Origin: an uncultured Roseicyclus sp. | Lineage (GTDB): Bacteria > Pseudomonadota > Alphaproteobacteria > Rhodobacterales > Rhodobacteraceae | DNA length: 64,000 bases | Reading direction: 5' to 3' | NCBI GenBank assembly: GCA_947494975.1 | Contig: CANLXA010000002.1 | Coordinates: 558,001 to 622,000, forward strand | Part shown: positions 23,836 through 33,252 of the stretch, in pieces | Layout of the letters: every line of letters begins with the position of its first letter | How positions within the stretch are numbered: position 1 is the stretch's first letter | Notes under the pieces: model-generated | What the model was told of the DNA's origin: nothing | The model's input: the letters and a program-made list of their open reading frames with translations, nothing else | The model's database searches: none | Program-made: the position numbers and the translations under genes

Positions 23836-26616
23836 ATGATGAGCGATCCGAACACAGACCGCGACCAGATGCAGGCCGCCGCCGTCGAAAACGAAGCCGC
23901 AGGGCGCGGCGGGTTGACCCAGGCGGAACTTGACGAGCTTGTCGCCTCCTCCGATACCGGCGCGCGCGGCAGTGGCGGCCCTGTAGGCACCTTCATCATC
24001 ATCGTCGCGCTCAGCTGGTCGCTGTTCCAGCTCTGGATCGCGTCCCCCCTGCCGTTCATGTTCGGCTTCGGCGTCTTCAATTCGACGGAAGCCCGGTCCA
24101 TCCATCTGGGCTTTGCCATGTTCCTGGCGTTCCTCGCCTTTCCCGCCGCCCGCACGCGCGTGCAACTGGTCCTTGGGGTCGGTGTACCGCTGCTGATGGG
24201 CCTGCTCTTCGTGCTGTCGGCCAAGGACGACACGGCCACCTGGTGGATCCCGATCATCGCCGTGGGCACCGCCGTGGGCGTGCTTCTGGGCTCCCCCAAG
24301 GATCGCGTGCCGCCCTGGGAATGGGTGATGGCGATCGTGGGCGCGGCCGCCGCCCTCTACCTGTGGTTTTTCTACACCTCAATCTCCGGGCGCGTCGGCG
24401 CGCCGATCACGCAGGATTTCGTGGTCTCTGTTGCGGGTATCATCCTGCTGCTGGAGGCCACGCGCCGGGCCCTTGGCCCCGCCCTGATGATCGTGGCCAG
24501 CGTGTTCCTGATCTACACCGTGCTCGGGCCCTATATGCCCGACCTGATCGCCCATGGCGGCAACAACCTGTCGGAGATCGTGAACCATCAATGGATCACG
24601 ACCCAAGGTGTGTTCGGCATCGCGCTCGGCGTGTCGACCGGGTTCGTCTTCCTGTTCGTGCTGTTCGGGTCGCTCCTGGATCGCGCCGGGGCGGGCAATT
24701 ACTTCATTCAGGTGGCCTTCAGCCTGATGGGTCACCTTCGCGGTGGACCTGCCAAGGCCGCCGTTGTGGCTTCGGCGATGACTGGCCTGATCTCGGGCTC
24801 GTCGATCGCCAACGTCGTCACGACGGGCACATTCACCATCCCGCTGATGAAGAAAGTCGGCTTCAATTCCGAGAAGGCGGGGGCTGTCGAAGTGGCCTCG
24901 TCAGTTAACGGCCAGATCATGCCGCCCGTCATGGGAGCCGCGGCCTTCCTGATGGTCGAATATGTTGGCATCCCCTATTTCGACGTGGTCAAACACGCTT
25001 TCCTGCCAGCGGTGATTTCCTACATCGCGCTGGTCTACATCGTGCATCTTGAGGCGATGAAGGCCGGGATGCAGGGGCTCGATCGCGCCTATACGCCCAA
25101 GCCCATTGTCCAGCGCCTGATCGGCATCGCCTTTGCCGTCGCGGCCATCTGCGCATTGTCCTTCGGCGTCTACTACCTGATGGGCTGGATCCGGCCCGCC
25201 TTCCCGAATTCTGCGGGCTACATCATCTTTGCCTTCCTGACGGTGATCTATGTCGGCCTGCTCTATGTCGCGAGCCGGGAGGAGCCCCTGAAGCTCGACG
25301 ATCCCAAGTCCGAGGTCACGGTTCTGCCCATGCCCGGGCCGACCGCGCGGTCGGGGTTGCACTTCATCCTGCCGGTGGTGGTTCTGGTCTGGGCGCTTAT
25401 GGTCGACCGGTTGTCGCCGGGCCTCTCGGCCTTCTGGGCCACGACATACATGATCTTCATCCTTGTGACGCAACGCCCGCTGCTGGCGATCATGCGCAAG
25501 GCGGGCGATATGGCGACCGAGATCAAGGGCGGGTTTGCCGACCTGCTCGACGGTCTCGTCACCGGCGCGCGCAACATGATCGGCATCGGCATCGCCACGG
25601 CGACCGCCGGTATCATCGTTGGCGCCGTCAGCCAGACGGGCGTTGGTTCGGCTCTTGCCGATGTGGTTGAGGTTCTGTCGGGTGGCAATATCCTCGCGAT
25701 CCTGATGCTGACCGCCGTGCTGAGCCTGATCCTCGGGATGGGCCTGCCGACAACGGCCAACTACATCGTCGTCTCCGCCCTTCTGGCACCGGTCATCGTG
25801 ACGTTGGGCCAACAGAACGGCCTGATCGTCCCGCTGATCGCGGTGCACCTCTTCGTGTTCTATTTCGGGATCATGGCGGATGTGACACCGCCCGTCGGCC
25901 TTGCGAGTTTCGCGGCGGCAGCGGTGTCGGGCGGCGATCCGATCCGCACCGGGGTGGTAGCCTTCTTCTACAGCCTGCGGACGGCGGCGCTTCCGTTCCT
26001 CTTCATCTTCAATACGGAGCTGTTGTTGATCAACGTGACAGCGGTTCAGGGGGTGTTCGTCTTCATTGTCGCAACCATAGCGATGCTGCTGTTCGCGGCG
26101 GCCACGCAGGGCTGGTTCCTGGCCCGCAACCGGATCCATGAAACCGTGATCCTGCTTCTGGTGGCCTTCACGCTCTTCCGGCCCGGCTTCTGGATGGACA
26201 TGATCTACCCCCCTTATACGGAGGAACAGCCCTCCGCCCTGATCGAGGCGGCGGCCGCCACCCCGGATGGGGAGCAGTTGCGGCTGCGCGTGGCCGGGGT
26301 GAACGATCTGGGCGATCCCATCGAATTCGTGGCCATCCTGCCCATCGGCGAGGGGGCGACCGGCGAAGAACGCCTGACGAATGCGGGTGTGATCCTGCGC
26401 GACGATGGCGGACGGACGATCATCGATGATGTCACCTACCAGAGCCCGGCGGCAGAGGCGGGGCTCGATTGGGACCAGGAGGTTCTGCGCGTCCTGCGCC
26501 CGGTGGAGGTGCCGTCTAAATACTGGATGTTCCTGCCCGCCCTCCTGCTGCTGGGCCTCGTGGTGGTGATGCAGCGCGGGCGGCAACCGAAATCGCCCAC
26601 GCCGGAACCGGCCTGA
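23836..26616 (+). CDS. TRAP transporter permease, fused 4TM/12TM (DctQM-type)
   Basis: A 926-residue membrane protein starting at ATG 23836 or 23839, with AGGGGGA directly ahead. The N-terminal 50 residues are hydrophilic; then come about four spans (small subunit) and a long DctM-type large subunit (about 190-720) with the signature blocks SGSSIANVVTTGTFTIPLMKK and its second-half counterpart LGMGLPTTANYIVVSALLAPV. The C-terminus (about 780-900) adds an extra soluble segment before a final membrane helix; this is common in TAXI-type permeases. It imports the substrate presented by the receptor using a Na+ or H+ gradient. Confidence 0.92.
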   Translation: MMSDPNTDRDQMQAAAVENEAAGRGGLTQAELDELVASSDTGARGSGGPVGTFIIIVALSWSLFQLWIASPLPFMFGFGVFNSTEARSIHLGFAMFLAFLAFPAARTRVQLVLGVGVPLLMGLLFVLSAKDDTATWWIPIIAVGTAVGVLLGSPKDRVPPWEWVMAIVGAAAALYLWFFYTSISGRVGAPITQDFVVSVAGIILLLEATRRALGPALMIVASVFLIYTVLGPYMPDLIAHGGNNLSEIVNHQWITTQGVFGIALGVSTGFVFLFVLFGSLLDRAGAGNYFIQVAFSLMGHLRGGPAKAAVVASAMTGLISGSSIANVVTTGTFTIPLMKKVGFNSEKAGAVEVASSVNGQIMPPVMGAAAFLMVEYVGIPYFDVVKHAFLPAVISYIALVYIVHLEAMKAGMQGLDRAYTPKPIVQRLIGIAFAVAAICALSFGVYYLMGWIRPAFPNSAGYIIFAFLTVIYVGLLYVASREEPLKLDDPKSEVTVLPMPGPTARSGLHFILPVVVLVWALMVDRLSPGLSAFWATTYMIFILVTQRPLLAIMRKAGDMATEIKGGFADLLDGLVTGARNMIGIGIATATAGIIVGAVSQTGVGSALADVVEVLSGGNILAILMLTAVLSLILGMGLPTTANYIVVSALLAPVIVTLGQQNGLIVPLIAVHLFVFYFGIMADVTPPVGLASFAAAAVSGGDPIRTGVVAFFYSLRTAALPFLFIFNTELLLINVTAVQGVFVFIVATIAMLLFAAATQGWFLARNRIHETVILLLVAFTLFRPGFWMDMIYPPYTEEQPSALIEAAAATPDGEQLRLRVAGVNDLGDPIEFVAILPIGEGATGEERLTNAGVILRDDGGRTIIDDVTYQSPAAEAGLDWDQEVLRVLRPVEVPSKYWMFLPALLLLGLVVVMQRGRQPKSPTPEPA

Positions 26617-26631
26617 AGAGGAGCCAAGCTG

Positions 26632-27057
26632 ATGTTTGACAAGGTCTTGTTACCCGTCGATCTGACCCATCCGGAAAGCTGGCAACTGGCGCTTCCCGCC
26701 GCGCGGCAATGTGCCGGCCCCGAGGGGGAGATCCACCTGCTCGGCATCATGCACGAGGTTGGCGGGCCACTTGTGGCGTCCTTTCTGCCCGAGGATTTTG
26801 CGCGCAAGGCCATGGCTGCCATGAAGGAGGAGCTGAACAGCCTCGCGGCGGCCGAAATGTCCGGCGGTCCGAAGGTTAAGCTGCATGTCAGCCACGGCCA
26901 TGTGCCCGAAACCATCCTGAACATGGCGCGCGAGGTGGGCGCCAACCTGATCGTAATGGCGTCCCACCCCCCGAGCGAGCTGAAATCCATGCTCGTCGGC
27001 TCGAACGCCAGCAAGATCGTCCGCCATTCGCCGATCCCCGTTCTGGTCGTGCGTTGA
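26632..27057 (+). CDS. Universal stress protein of the TRAP operon (TeaD-like)
   Basis: A 141-residue single-domain UspA protein: MFDKVLLPVDLTHPE at the N-terminus and the ATP-binding signature near the end (GANLIVMASHPPSELKSMLVGSNASKIVRHSPIPVLVVR), which fits the ATP-binding G-x2-G-x9-G(S/T) layout approximately (GSN in place of GS). It lies 15 bp after the permease gene. Usp proteins encoded with TRAP transporters, such as Halomonas TeaD, act as ATP-dependent regulators of the transporter; the same role is likely here. Confidence 0.88.
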   Translation: MFDKVLLPVDLTHPESWQLALPAARQCAGPEGEIHLLGIMHEVGGPLVASFLPEDFARKAMAAMKEELNSLAAAEMSGGPKVKLHVSHGHVPETILNMAREVGANLIVMASHPPSELKSMLVGSNASKIVRHSPIPVLVVR

Positions 27058-27137
27058 GGCTTTGGCGGCCGTGATCCTCATCAGGCTGACGGGAGGTCGA
27101 CTTAAGGGTTGACGGACAGACGCACCGCCCCCGGCCG

Positions 27138-27239
27138 CAAGTAGCGCGAAGCGCGGTAGGCCAATGAAGAAGCGATGCGGGCGGCAGGAGAAAACTGGAA
27201 CCCAAACCGCCTCAAGTAGTGCGAAGCGCGGTAGGCCAA
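27138..27239. repeat. Direct repeat of a 27-bp hairpin-containing unit downstream of tRNA-Leu
   Basis: The unit CAAGTAGCGCGAAGCGCGG... occupies 27138-27164 and recurs at 27213-27239 with one mismatch, 75 bases apart. Each copy is followed by GCGGGCGGC (27177-27185 and 27251-27259). The second of these is the real 3' end of tRNA-Leu, so the first copy carries a leftover of a tRNA 3' end. It is best read as a tandem duplication of the region just downstream of tRNA-Leu. Confidence 0.65.
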
Positions 27240-27246
27240 AAAATAC

Positions 27247-27334
27247 TGGTGCGGGCGGCGGGACTCGAACCCGCACGGGCACAGGGCCCAACAGATTTTA
27301 AGTCTGGTATGTCTACCAATTCCATCACGCCCGC
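27247..27334 (-). tRNA. tRNA-Leu (anticodon TAA), CCA encoded
   Basis: Read on the minus strand: acceptor GCGGGCG pairs with CGCCCGC; the anticodon loop ACTTAAAATC gives TAA; there is a long variable arm (GTTGGGCCCTGTGCCCGT), as expected for class II tRNAs; the T-arm is CGGGTTCGAGTCCCG; and the 3' end is ACCA. Confidence 0.95.
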
Positions 27335-27561
27335 AACGGCCCAGACCTAGCCGGGCGGGGCGGGGATGACAATGCGGCGCGATGTGGGACCGGAGCGGCC
27401 TGGTGGCCAGCTGCTGCACATTCCGGATTGGGGTCGGAATATGCAGCATCTGGTTACGCGAGCAGCAGAAATCCGCCAAATACCCGGCGAATAGCCAAGA
27501 CTTAGGTAAAACTGATTAACGGCGGGTTAATGCCGGATCGGGCAAACCGAAACGCTGCCGA

Positions 27562-28101
27562 TCACGCCCCCGCGAAGGCGCAGATGGCGTGGACGGGAAC
27601 CCCCATCGCCTCCACCTTGGCACGGCCCCCCAGATCGGGCAGGTCGATCACGAAGGCGCAACCGATCACCTCGGCCCCCAGACGCTCGATCAGCTTGATG
27701 CCCGCCTCCGCCGTGCCCCCCGTGGCCAGCAGATCGTCCACGATCAACACCTTGTCACCGGGGGCGACCGCATCGTCGTGGATCTCCACGATCGCCTCGC
27801 CGTATTCCAGCTTGTAGGCCTGCTCGATCGTCGCGGCGGGCAGTTTGCCTTTCTTGCGGATCGGCACGAACCCCTTGGACAACTGATGGGCCACTGCGCC
27901 GCCAAGGATGAAGCCGCGCGCCTCAAGCCCGGCCACGCAATCGATGGTCTGGCCCACAAACGGCGCCAGCAGCTGATCCACCGCAAGCCGAAACCCCCTG
28001 GGGTCCTGGAACAGCGTCGTGACATCGCGAAACAAGATGCCCTCATGGGGAAAGTCCGGGATCGTCCGGATGTAATCCTCGACGGTTTTGTGGTCGATCA
28101 T
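27562..28101 (-). CDS. apt: Adenine phosphoribosyltransferase
   Basis: A 179-residue protein, the usual length. It shows the N-terminal helix and [18 protein letters not shown] segment typical of APRT, the adenine-binding [11 protein letters not shown] and the PRPP-binding loop [17 protein letters not shown] near residues 117-133. It converts adenine plus PRPP into AMP. The MTA phosphorylase encoded about 5 kb to the right releases adenine, so the two enzymes make a salvage route, though they are not in one operon here. Confidence 0.95.
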   Translation of the reverse strand: MIDHKTVEDYIRTIPDFPHEGILFRDVTTLFQDPRGFRLAVDQLLAPFVGQTIDCVAGLEARGFILGGAVAHQLSKGFVPIRKKGKLPAATIEQAYKLEYGEAIVEIHDDAVAPGDKVLIVDDLLATGGTAEAGIKLIERLGAEVIGCAFVIDLPDLGGRAKVEAMGVPVHAICAFAGA

Positions 28102-28116
28102 GGGCGAAGCTTTCCC

Positions 28117-28812
28117 TTAATTTGAGGCGCGTTCTGGGACGCCGGGGCGGGGGTAGTGGCGGCGGAGGGCGGCGGCATCCTGGCCGCGCAGACGGGTCGT
28201 GTTGTTGCCGTGTTCGGCGAAGATGGAATGATCATAGGCCGGTGAGGCGATGTCGGTGACAAGACCCAGCGATTGCACCAGTTCCTCCAGCACGACCGAT
28301 GCGATTTCCCGGCGGCGAATATCCTGGCTGATGGCGATCGAGGCCGAGAGGATATCTTCCCCGCGCGACCGGATCGCCACCCGCCCGATGGCGATGTCCG
28401 ACCCGTCCAGCTCCGCCACCCCGGTCGAGGAAATGATGCCGCCCTGCGGCGTGTCGACCAGATGAAACGGAATGTCCATGTCCCCTTCATACACCCGTTC
28501 GAGAAAGATGTGCGCCCCGGCGGCGTTGATTTCCGCGATGGCGGCATCCAGCGCGGTATCCACAAGGTCGAACTTGTAATCCGGAAAGCTGTCCGCCGAG
28601 GCCGCGATGCCCACGCGGAGGCTCAGCCGCTGTTCTTCCGGCCAATAGATGAACGGTTTGGCGCAGTCCCCGCCGGGCGGGGCCGCACAGGCCACCAGCC
28701 GATAGAACGCGCCATCGGAAATCAGGTCGGGCACGGCCAGGAATTCCTGCGCCGATGACCCCCGCGGGGCCGGGAGGGACACAAGCAGAACGGCCAGAAG
28801 AACACGCAACAT
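28117..28812 (-). CDS. DUF2927 secreted protein
   Basis: A 231-residue protein; ATG 28812 gives a clean signal peptide (MLRVLLAVLLVSLPAPRGSSAQ). The rest matches the DUF2927 pattern seen across Rhodobacteraceae: a core YKFDLVDTALDAAIAEINAAGAHIFLE, then DIRRREIASVVLEELVQSLGL, reminiscent of the HExxH-type helix of metallopeptidases but with EELVQ in place of HExxH. The function is unknown. It lies 15 bp upstream of apt on the same strand, so the two may be cotranscribed. Confidence 0.75.
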   Translation of the reverse strand: MLRVLLAVLLVSLPAPRGSSAQEFLAVPDLISDGAFYRLVACAAPPGGDCAKPFIYWPEEQRLSLRVGIAASADSFPDYKFDLVDTALDAAIAEINAAGAHIFLERVYEGDMDIPFHLVDTPQGGIISSTGVAELDGSDIAIGRVAIRSRGEDILSASIAISQDIRRREIASVVLEELVQSLGLVTDIASPAYDHSIFAEHGNNTTRLRGQDAAALRRHYPRPGVPERASN

Positions 28813-28928
28813 GGCGTCCGTGATGGCGTGCCGAACGCGACGGATCAAGCGGGCTTATTCGAATGATCGCAAACCTGTTGCGCGGGTGCCGAACCGGCGC
28901 CGCCGCGCGCGCCACCGGGCCGCCGCTG

Positions 28929-29405
28929 TCAGTGCCCCCACCGCGTCACGGGGCCGGCAATGCCCTCCCAATCGCCATGGCCCAGAACACGCGCCGGGTT
29001 GGTGGGCGGCGGCATCTCGACCGCTGGCAAATGTCTGAAGCCGAACCGCTCATAATAGGGCGCGTCGCCCACCAGAAGCACGCGGACCCAACCGGCCTCT
29101 GCCGCGCCGTGCAACCCCGCCTCCATCAGGAGCGCGCCCAGGCCCTCGCCCTGGCGCGTGGGGTGCACGGCGATCGGCCCCAGCAACAGGGCCTCGACCC
29201 CGCCGACCAGAACCGGCCAGAACCGCACCGCGCCCGCCACGATGTTCAGATCATCGCGGGCCACAAGGCACAGATCGCCCACTGGCGGCACATGATCGCG
29301 GAGCCGGTAGGACGACAGCGCCTCGCGCCCCGGGGCGAAGCATGTATCGAACAGCGCCTCAACCTCCGGCCCGTCCGCCTCCGTTTCACCCGATAGCACG
29401 TACAT
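28929..29405 (-). CDS. GNAT-family N-acetyltransferase
   Basis: A 158-residue protein with the GNAT fold: beta4 LLLGPIAVHPTRQGEGLGALLMEAGL contains the acetyl-CoA-binding Q/RxxGxG/A motif (RQGEGLG), and APYYERFGFRHLP is the usual C-terminal Y-x-x-F-G-F segment. It most resembles the YhbS-like subgroup that acts on small molecules or protein N-termini. The substrate is unknown. The ATG lies at 29405, and the gene points away from the flavin reductase gene next to it. Confidence 0.85.
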   Translation of the reverse strand: MYVLSGETEADGPEVEALFDTCFAPGREALSSYRLRDHVPPVGDLCLVARDDLNIVAGAVRFWPVLVGGVEALLLGPIAVHPTRQGEGLGALLMEAGLHGAAEAGWVRVLLVGDAPYYERFGFRHLPAVEMPPPTNPARVLGHGDWEGIAGPVTRWGH

Positions 29406-29500
29406 CGCCTGGCCCGCGCGCCTTCCGTCCCTCTGCCTCTGGCGCTTGGCGTAACACGGGGCTAGGTCTTTGCCAAACCACGACGAAAGGCGCCCTTTCC

Positions 29501-30106
29501 ATGTATTATCGCCCGGCTGACGGCCACGGCCTGCCGCATAACCCGTTCAACGCGATTGTCACGCCGCGCCCCATCGGCTGGATCTCTACCCGCGCGGCCG
29601 ATGGATCGGAAAACCTGGCACCCTATTCGTTTTTCAACGCGGTCGCCTATGTGCCGCCGCAGGTGATGTTCGCGTCTACCTCCGCCAAGGAGGATCGCGG
29701 CGATACCAAGGACAGCGTCGCCAATATCCGCGAGACGGGCGTGTTTTGCGTGAATATCGTGGAATACGCGGCGCGCGACGTGATGAACCGGACCTCCGGC
29801 ATGTGGCCGAAGGAAACCGATGAATTCGCCGATGCCGGCATCGCCCGCGCCGAATGTGCCGAGATTGCCTGTTCCCGCGTGGCCGATGCGCCCGCCAACC
29901 TCGAATGCAAACTCACGCAGATCGTTGAGCTGGAAGGCGTGTCGAACTTCGCCGTCTTCGGGGAAGTCGTCGGCATCCACATGCGCGATGATTGCATGGT
30001 GGACGGCGTGTTCGACGTGACCAGGTTCAATCCGCTCACGCGCCTGGGCTATCGCGATTACTCCGTGATCCGAGAGGTCTTCTCGCTCAAGCGTCCCGGC
30101 GAGTAG
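29501..30106 (+). CDS. Flavin reductase-like domain protein
   Basis: A 201-residue protein; ATG 29501 follows a GAAAGG and gives MYYRPADGHGLPHNPFNAIVTPRPIGWIST, the standard N-terminus of the flavin reductase-like (FMN-binding split barrel) family with the FMN-binding TPRPIGWI and NLAPYSFFNAVAYVPP. Members reduce flavins or bind FMN or other cofactors for unknown oxidoreductase partners. Its last 20 bases overlap tail-to-tail with the flavodoxin-like gene on the other strand. Confidence 0.88.
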   Translation: MYYRPADGHGLPHNPFNAIVTPRPIGWISTRAADGSENLAPYSFFNAVAYVPPQVMFASTSAKEDRGDTKDSVANIRETGVFCVNIVEYAARDVMNRTSGMWPKETDEFADAGIARAECAEIACSRVADAPANLECKLTQIVELEGVSNFAVFGEVVGIHMRDDCMVDGVFDVTRFNPLTRLGYRDYSVIREVFSLKRPGE

Positions 30107-30605
30107 CCTGAGCAGCGCCCGCCTGCTCGATCCTTGATCGGACCTCCGCTTCGAATGCATCCATCATCACCGTGGCTTCGGCGGTGTCCAACTGCTCACG
30201 CGTCAGGGCAAGCCAGGGCGGGGTGGCGCCGTTTGGGCCGATGGCTTTGATCTGGCCCTCGATATTATCCGGCTCCCCTTGGCCGCCCCCGGTGGTGAAG
30301 ACACCAAGGATGGGGATGTCGTCGGTTCTCGCCTCCAGATAGCTGCGCACTGGCGTCGACAGGTAGCTGGTCCAGATCGGCCCGCCCAGAAGCACCCAAT
30401 CGGCCGCCCCGACCGCCGGGCTGAGGGTGACGGGCAGTTTCACCTGACGCAGGCTGTCAAATCCGGCCCGCGCATATCCCAACGCGCCGCTGCCGTAGCG
30501 TGCGGTTGCGATGCGGGAGATCGGGACGGAGAACCGGGCCGCCAGGGCCTCGGCCAGCCTGGATGTCGTGCCTGTGCGGGAATAGACGATGATGCGACCG
30601 GTCAA
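30087..30605 (-). CDS. Flavodoxin-family protein
   Basis: A 172-residue protein. The N-terminus MTGRIIVYSRTGTTSRLAEALA is the FMN phosphate loop of flavodoxins (S/T-R-T-G-T-T), and WVLLGGPIWTSYLSTPVRSYL supplies the isoalloxazine-side region. The start is TTG at 30605 with AGGGAG 6-7 bases ahead; I see no better ATG. It is probably an electron carrier or a small quinone/flavin reductase. It is convergent with, and overlaps by 20 bp, the flavin reductase gene; a shared role in flavin-dependent redox is possible but not shown. Confidence 0.82.
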   Translation of the reverse strand: MTGRIIVYSRTGTTSRLAEALAARFSVPISRIATARYGSGALGYARAGFDSLRQVKLPVTLSPAVGAADWVLLGGPIWTSYLSTPVRSYLEARTDDIPILGVFTTGGGQGEPDNIEGQIKAIGPNGATPPWLALTREQLDTAEATVMMDAFEAEVRSRIEQAGAAQATRRDA

Positions 30606-30696
30606 CGGGCGGCTCCCTGCGGATGAAACTCCGCAGAGTATCCCATGGCCGGGCGGCGGCCACGTTGATGCAGGTCAACCGAGGCGTGTTGCGCCC

Positions 30697-32370
30697 CTAG
30701 TGGTCGCCGAGGATGCCGGTCCGAACCGAGTAATCCGTGGCGATCTCATAATCCGGGTCATCGTCGCTATCGACCATCAGGTGGCCCGCCTTCGACAGCA
30801 GCTTGTGGCAATCGCGGCTCAGATGGCGCAGCATGATGCGCTTGCCCGCCGCTTCGTACTTGCCCGCCACGGCCTCGATGGCCTGCAGGGCCGATTGATC
30901 CACCACGCGACTGTTGTTGAAATCCACGATCACCGTGTCCGGGTCGCTGTCGATCTCGAACAATTCGGTGAACCCGTCGGAGGACCCGAAGAAGAGCGGC
31001 CCCTGAATCTCATAGACCTTTGCGCCCTTTTCGGTGGCGCTGTCGCGGGTCAGGGCGTGGATGCGCGTGGCGTTCTGCCACGCGTAGGCCAGCGCCGAGA
31101 CGATCACACCCACAACCACCGCCGTGGCCAGGTCCGTCGCCACCGTCACAACCGTCACCAGGATGATGACAACCGCATCCGTGCGCGGCACTTTGAACAG
31201 GATCGTCAGGCTGTTCCACGCGAACGTCCCGATCACCACCATGAACATCACACCCACCAGCGCGGCCAGCGGGATCTGCTCGATCAGCGGCGCGCCGATG
31301 AGGATAAAGGACAGCAGGAACAGTGCCGCCACCACACCCGCCACGCGGGTCCGCGCCCCTGATTTCACGTTGATCATCGATTGCCCGATCATGGCGCACC
31401 CGCCCATGCCACCGAAGAACCCGGTGACTGTGTTGGCCACTCCCTGCGCGATGCATTCCTGCGACGCGCCGCCCTTCTGGCCGGTAATCTCGCCGACAAG
31501 GTTCAGTGTCAGAAGGCTTTCGATCAGGCCGATGGCCGACAGGATCAGCGCATAGGGCAGGATGATCCAAAGCGTTTCAAGCGTGAAGGGTGCCAGGAAA
31601 TCCCCGTAGAGCCCCTCAACCTCGCCGCCAGCGAAGGTGAACGGAATGTGGAAGCTGGGAAGTCCGCCCGCGATCTCCGCCAGATCCCCCACACGCGGCA
31701 CGTCGATGGCGAAGATCAGGACGATGGCCGCTGTGATGCCGATGCCTGCCAGCGGGGCGGGGATGACAGTCGTGACCTTCGGCAGCAGCCAGATGATCCC
31801 CATGGTCAGCACCACCAGCGCCAGCATCATCACCAGTTGCGGCCCGGGCAGCCAATCGCCACTGGCCATCCCGTGGCCCGCCGCCTCGGCACTTCCAGGC
31901 ACCTGGAACTGCCCCAATTGGGCAAGAAAGATCACAATCGCCAGCCCGTTGACGAAGCCCAACATCACCGGATGCGGCACAAGGCGGATGAACTTGCCCC
32001 ATTTCAGCACCCCCACCGCGATCTGGATCAGGCCCATCAGGATCACCGTCGCGAACAGGTATTCGACCCCGTGTTGGGCCACCAAAGCCACCATCACCAC
32101 GGCCAAGGCCCCCGTCGCGCCCGAGATCATGCCAGGCCGCCCGCCAATCACCGCCGTGATCAGGCCCACGATGAACGCCGCGTAAAGGCCCACCAACGGA
32201 TGTACGCCCGCCACGAAGGCAAACGCCACCGCTTCGGGCACAAGCGCCAGCGCCACCGTCAGACCGGCCAGGATCTCGATCTTCATCCGGTTCGCACCCC
32301 AGCCATGCCCCATATTGGACAATTCGGGCGACAAACGGTTTTTGGCCGCGGCCATCAGGATGCGGGTCAT
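30697..32370 (-). CDS. SulP-family anion transporter with STAS domain
   Basis: A 557-residue protein. About 30-430 holds the SulP membrane domain (IEILAGLTVALALVPEAVAFAFVAGVHP at the start; conserved GGMGGCAMIGQS in the middle), and about 440-550 the C-terminal STAS domain (VIVDFNNSRVVDQSALQAIEAV). Family members import sulfate, bicarbonate or dicarboxylates with Na+ or H+. The start at VALALVPEAVAFAF is like the bacterial group often annotated as sulfate permease, but the substrate cannot be settled. The STAS serine that may be phosphorylated lies in DQSAL. Confidence 0.9.
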   Translation of the reverse strand: MTRILMAAAKNRLSPELSNMGHGWGANRMKIEILAGLTVALALVPEAVAFAFVAGVHPLVGLYAAFIVGLITAVIGGRPGMISGATGALAVVMVALVAQHGVEYLFATVILMGLIQIAVGVLKWGKFIRLVPHPVMLGFVNGLAIVIFLAQLGQFQVPGSAEAAGHGMASGDWLPGPQLVMMLALVVLTMGIIWLLPKVTTVIPAPLAGIGITAAIVLIFAIDVPRVGDLAEIAGGLPSFHIPFTFAGGEVEGLYGDFLAPFTLETLWIILPYALILSAIGLIESLLTLNLVGEITGQKGGASQECIAQGVANTVTGFFGGMGGCAMIGQSMINVKSGARTRVAGVVAALFLLSFILIGAPLIEQIPLAALVGVMFMVVIGTFAWNSLTILFKVPRTDAVVIILVTVVTVATDLATAVVVGVIVSALAYAWQNATRIHALTRDSATEKGAKVYEIQGPLFFGSSDGFTELFEIDSDPDTVIVDFNNSRVVDQSALQAIEAVAGKYEAAGKRIMLRHLSRDCHKLLSKAGHLMVDSDDDPDYEIATDYSVRTGILGDH

Positions 32371-32667
32371 GCTTACCTCAATTCAGGGCTTTGAACGGAG
32401 GGTCACGCAACCTCCGCCGTCAGATCTTGTCGCTACGGCGTGGGGCCTTGTCCAACCCCGCCGCGCTGGCGTTGCGCATAAAGGCTCCGCCCCCGCGCGG
32501 CAAGGGGGCAGGGGTGCCTCTTCCCTCAAAGGCCGCGATGTTTAGGACCTGCCCAAGGGGAGCTCGAAACTGGCAACGGATCGCCGAAAAATCCTGCCGC
32601 TGTTGCGCCAGCAGGGCCTGGCTCGCACAACGCGTCGGACAGCTGATCAGATCATCGGAGGATCCCC

Positions 32668-33171
32668 ATGCCGCCTTCCCGTTTCGCCCTGATGGCACCC
32701 CTGTTCGTCGGTCTGGCCGCCTGCGCGCCCACCCCCGATCCCGATGGCCTGACCGGGGCGGAGCGCCGGGCCGTCACTGCCGCGCCGCAGGTTGCGCAAA
32801 CCACCGCGCGGATGCAGCTGCTGGCGCCGCAATGCATCCGCTTCTGGCGGGGGCAGCCCATCGACACCGCCGCCATGGCAGCAGGCGGATTTAGTGAAAT
32901 CAATGTCCTGAACCCCGCCGCGCGCGGTTTCCGCAGCGGCTCCGGCCGCGACCGCGTGAACGTCACCTTCCTGCCGCGCGAATGCAATGTCGGCGGGCCG
33001 AATAATATCCTCGAAGGCGGCACGCTACCCGACGCTGTTGGCACAGCACTGGCCCCTTTGGGCTTTTCGGCCACCGGCGCGCGCGGCACCTATGCCGCGT
33101 CGGACATGAGTGTCCGGCTGGGCTATCCGCAAACCGGGCACGGCACGCCCAATATCACGCTCCGCCGCTAA
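32668..33171 (+). CDS. Hypothetical lipoprotein
   Basis: A 167-residue protein with a clear lipoprotein signal: MPPSRFALMAPLFVGLAAC, lipobox LAAC with Cys19. The mature part contains two further cysteines (PQCIRFW and PRECNVG), probably a disulfide, and no recognisable domain. GGAGGA at 32656-32661 supports the start. It is 81 bp upstream of the MTA phosphorylase gene on the same strand but is probably independent. The family is unknown to me. Confidence 0.7.
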   Translation: MPPSRFALMAPLFVGLAACAPTPDPDGLTGAERRAVTAAPQVAQTTARMQLLAPQCIRFWRGQPIDTAAMAAGGFSEINVLNPAARGFRSGSGRDRVNVTFLPRECNVGGPNNILEGGTLPDAVGTALAPLGFSATGARGTYAASDMSVRLGYPQTGHGTPNITLRR

Positions 33172-33252
33172 GCCTGTCACCTGCGACGGGCTGGCCATTG
33201 CATCACGGCAGGCCCGGTGCAACCTTTCGCAAGGATAGGCGGAGGGGCGCAT

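Noticed and set aside
24901-26586. A 561-codon minus-strand frame inside the TRAP permease gene
   Set aside because: It is rich in His/Asp/Gln and antisense to membrane segments; it is a shadow of the permease.
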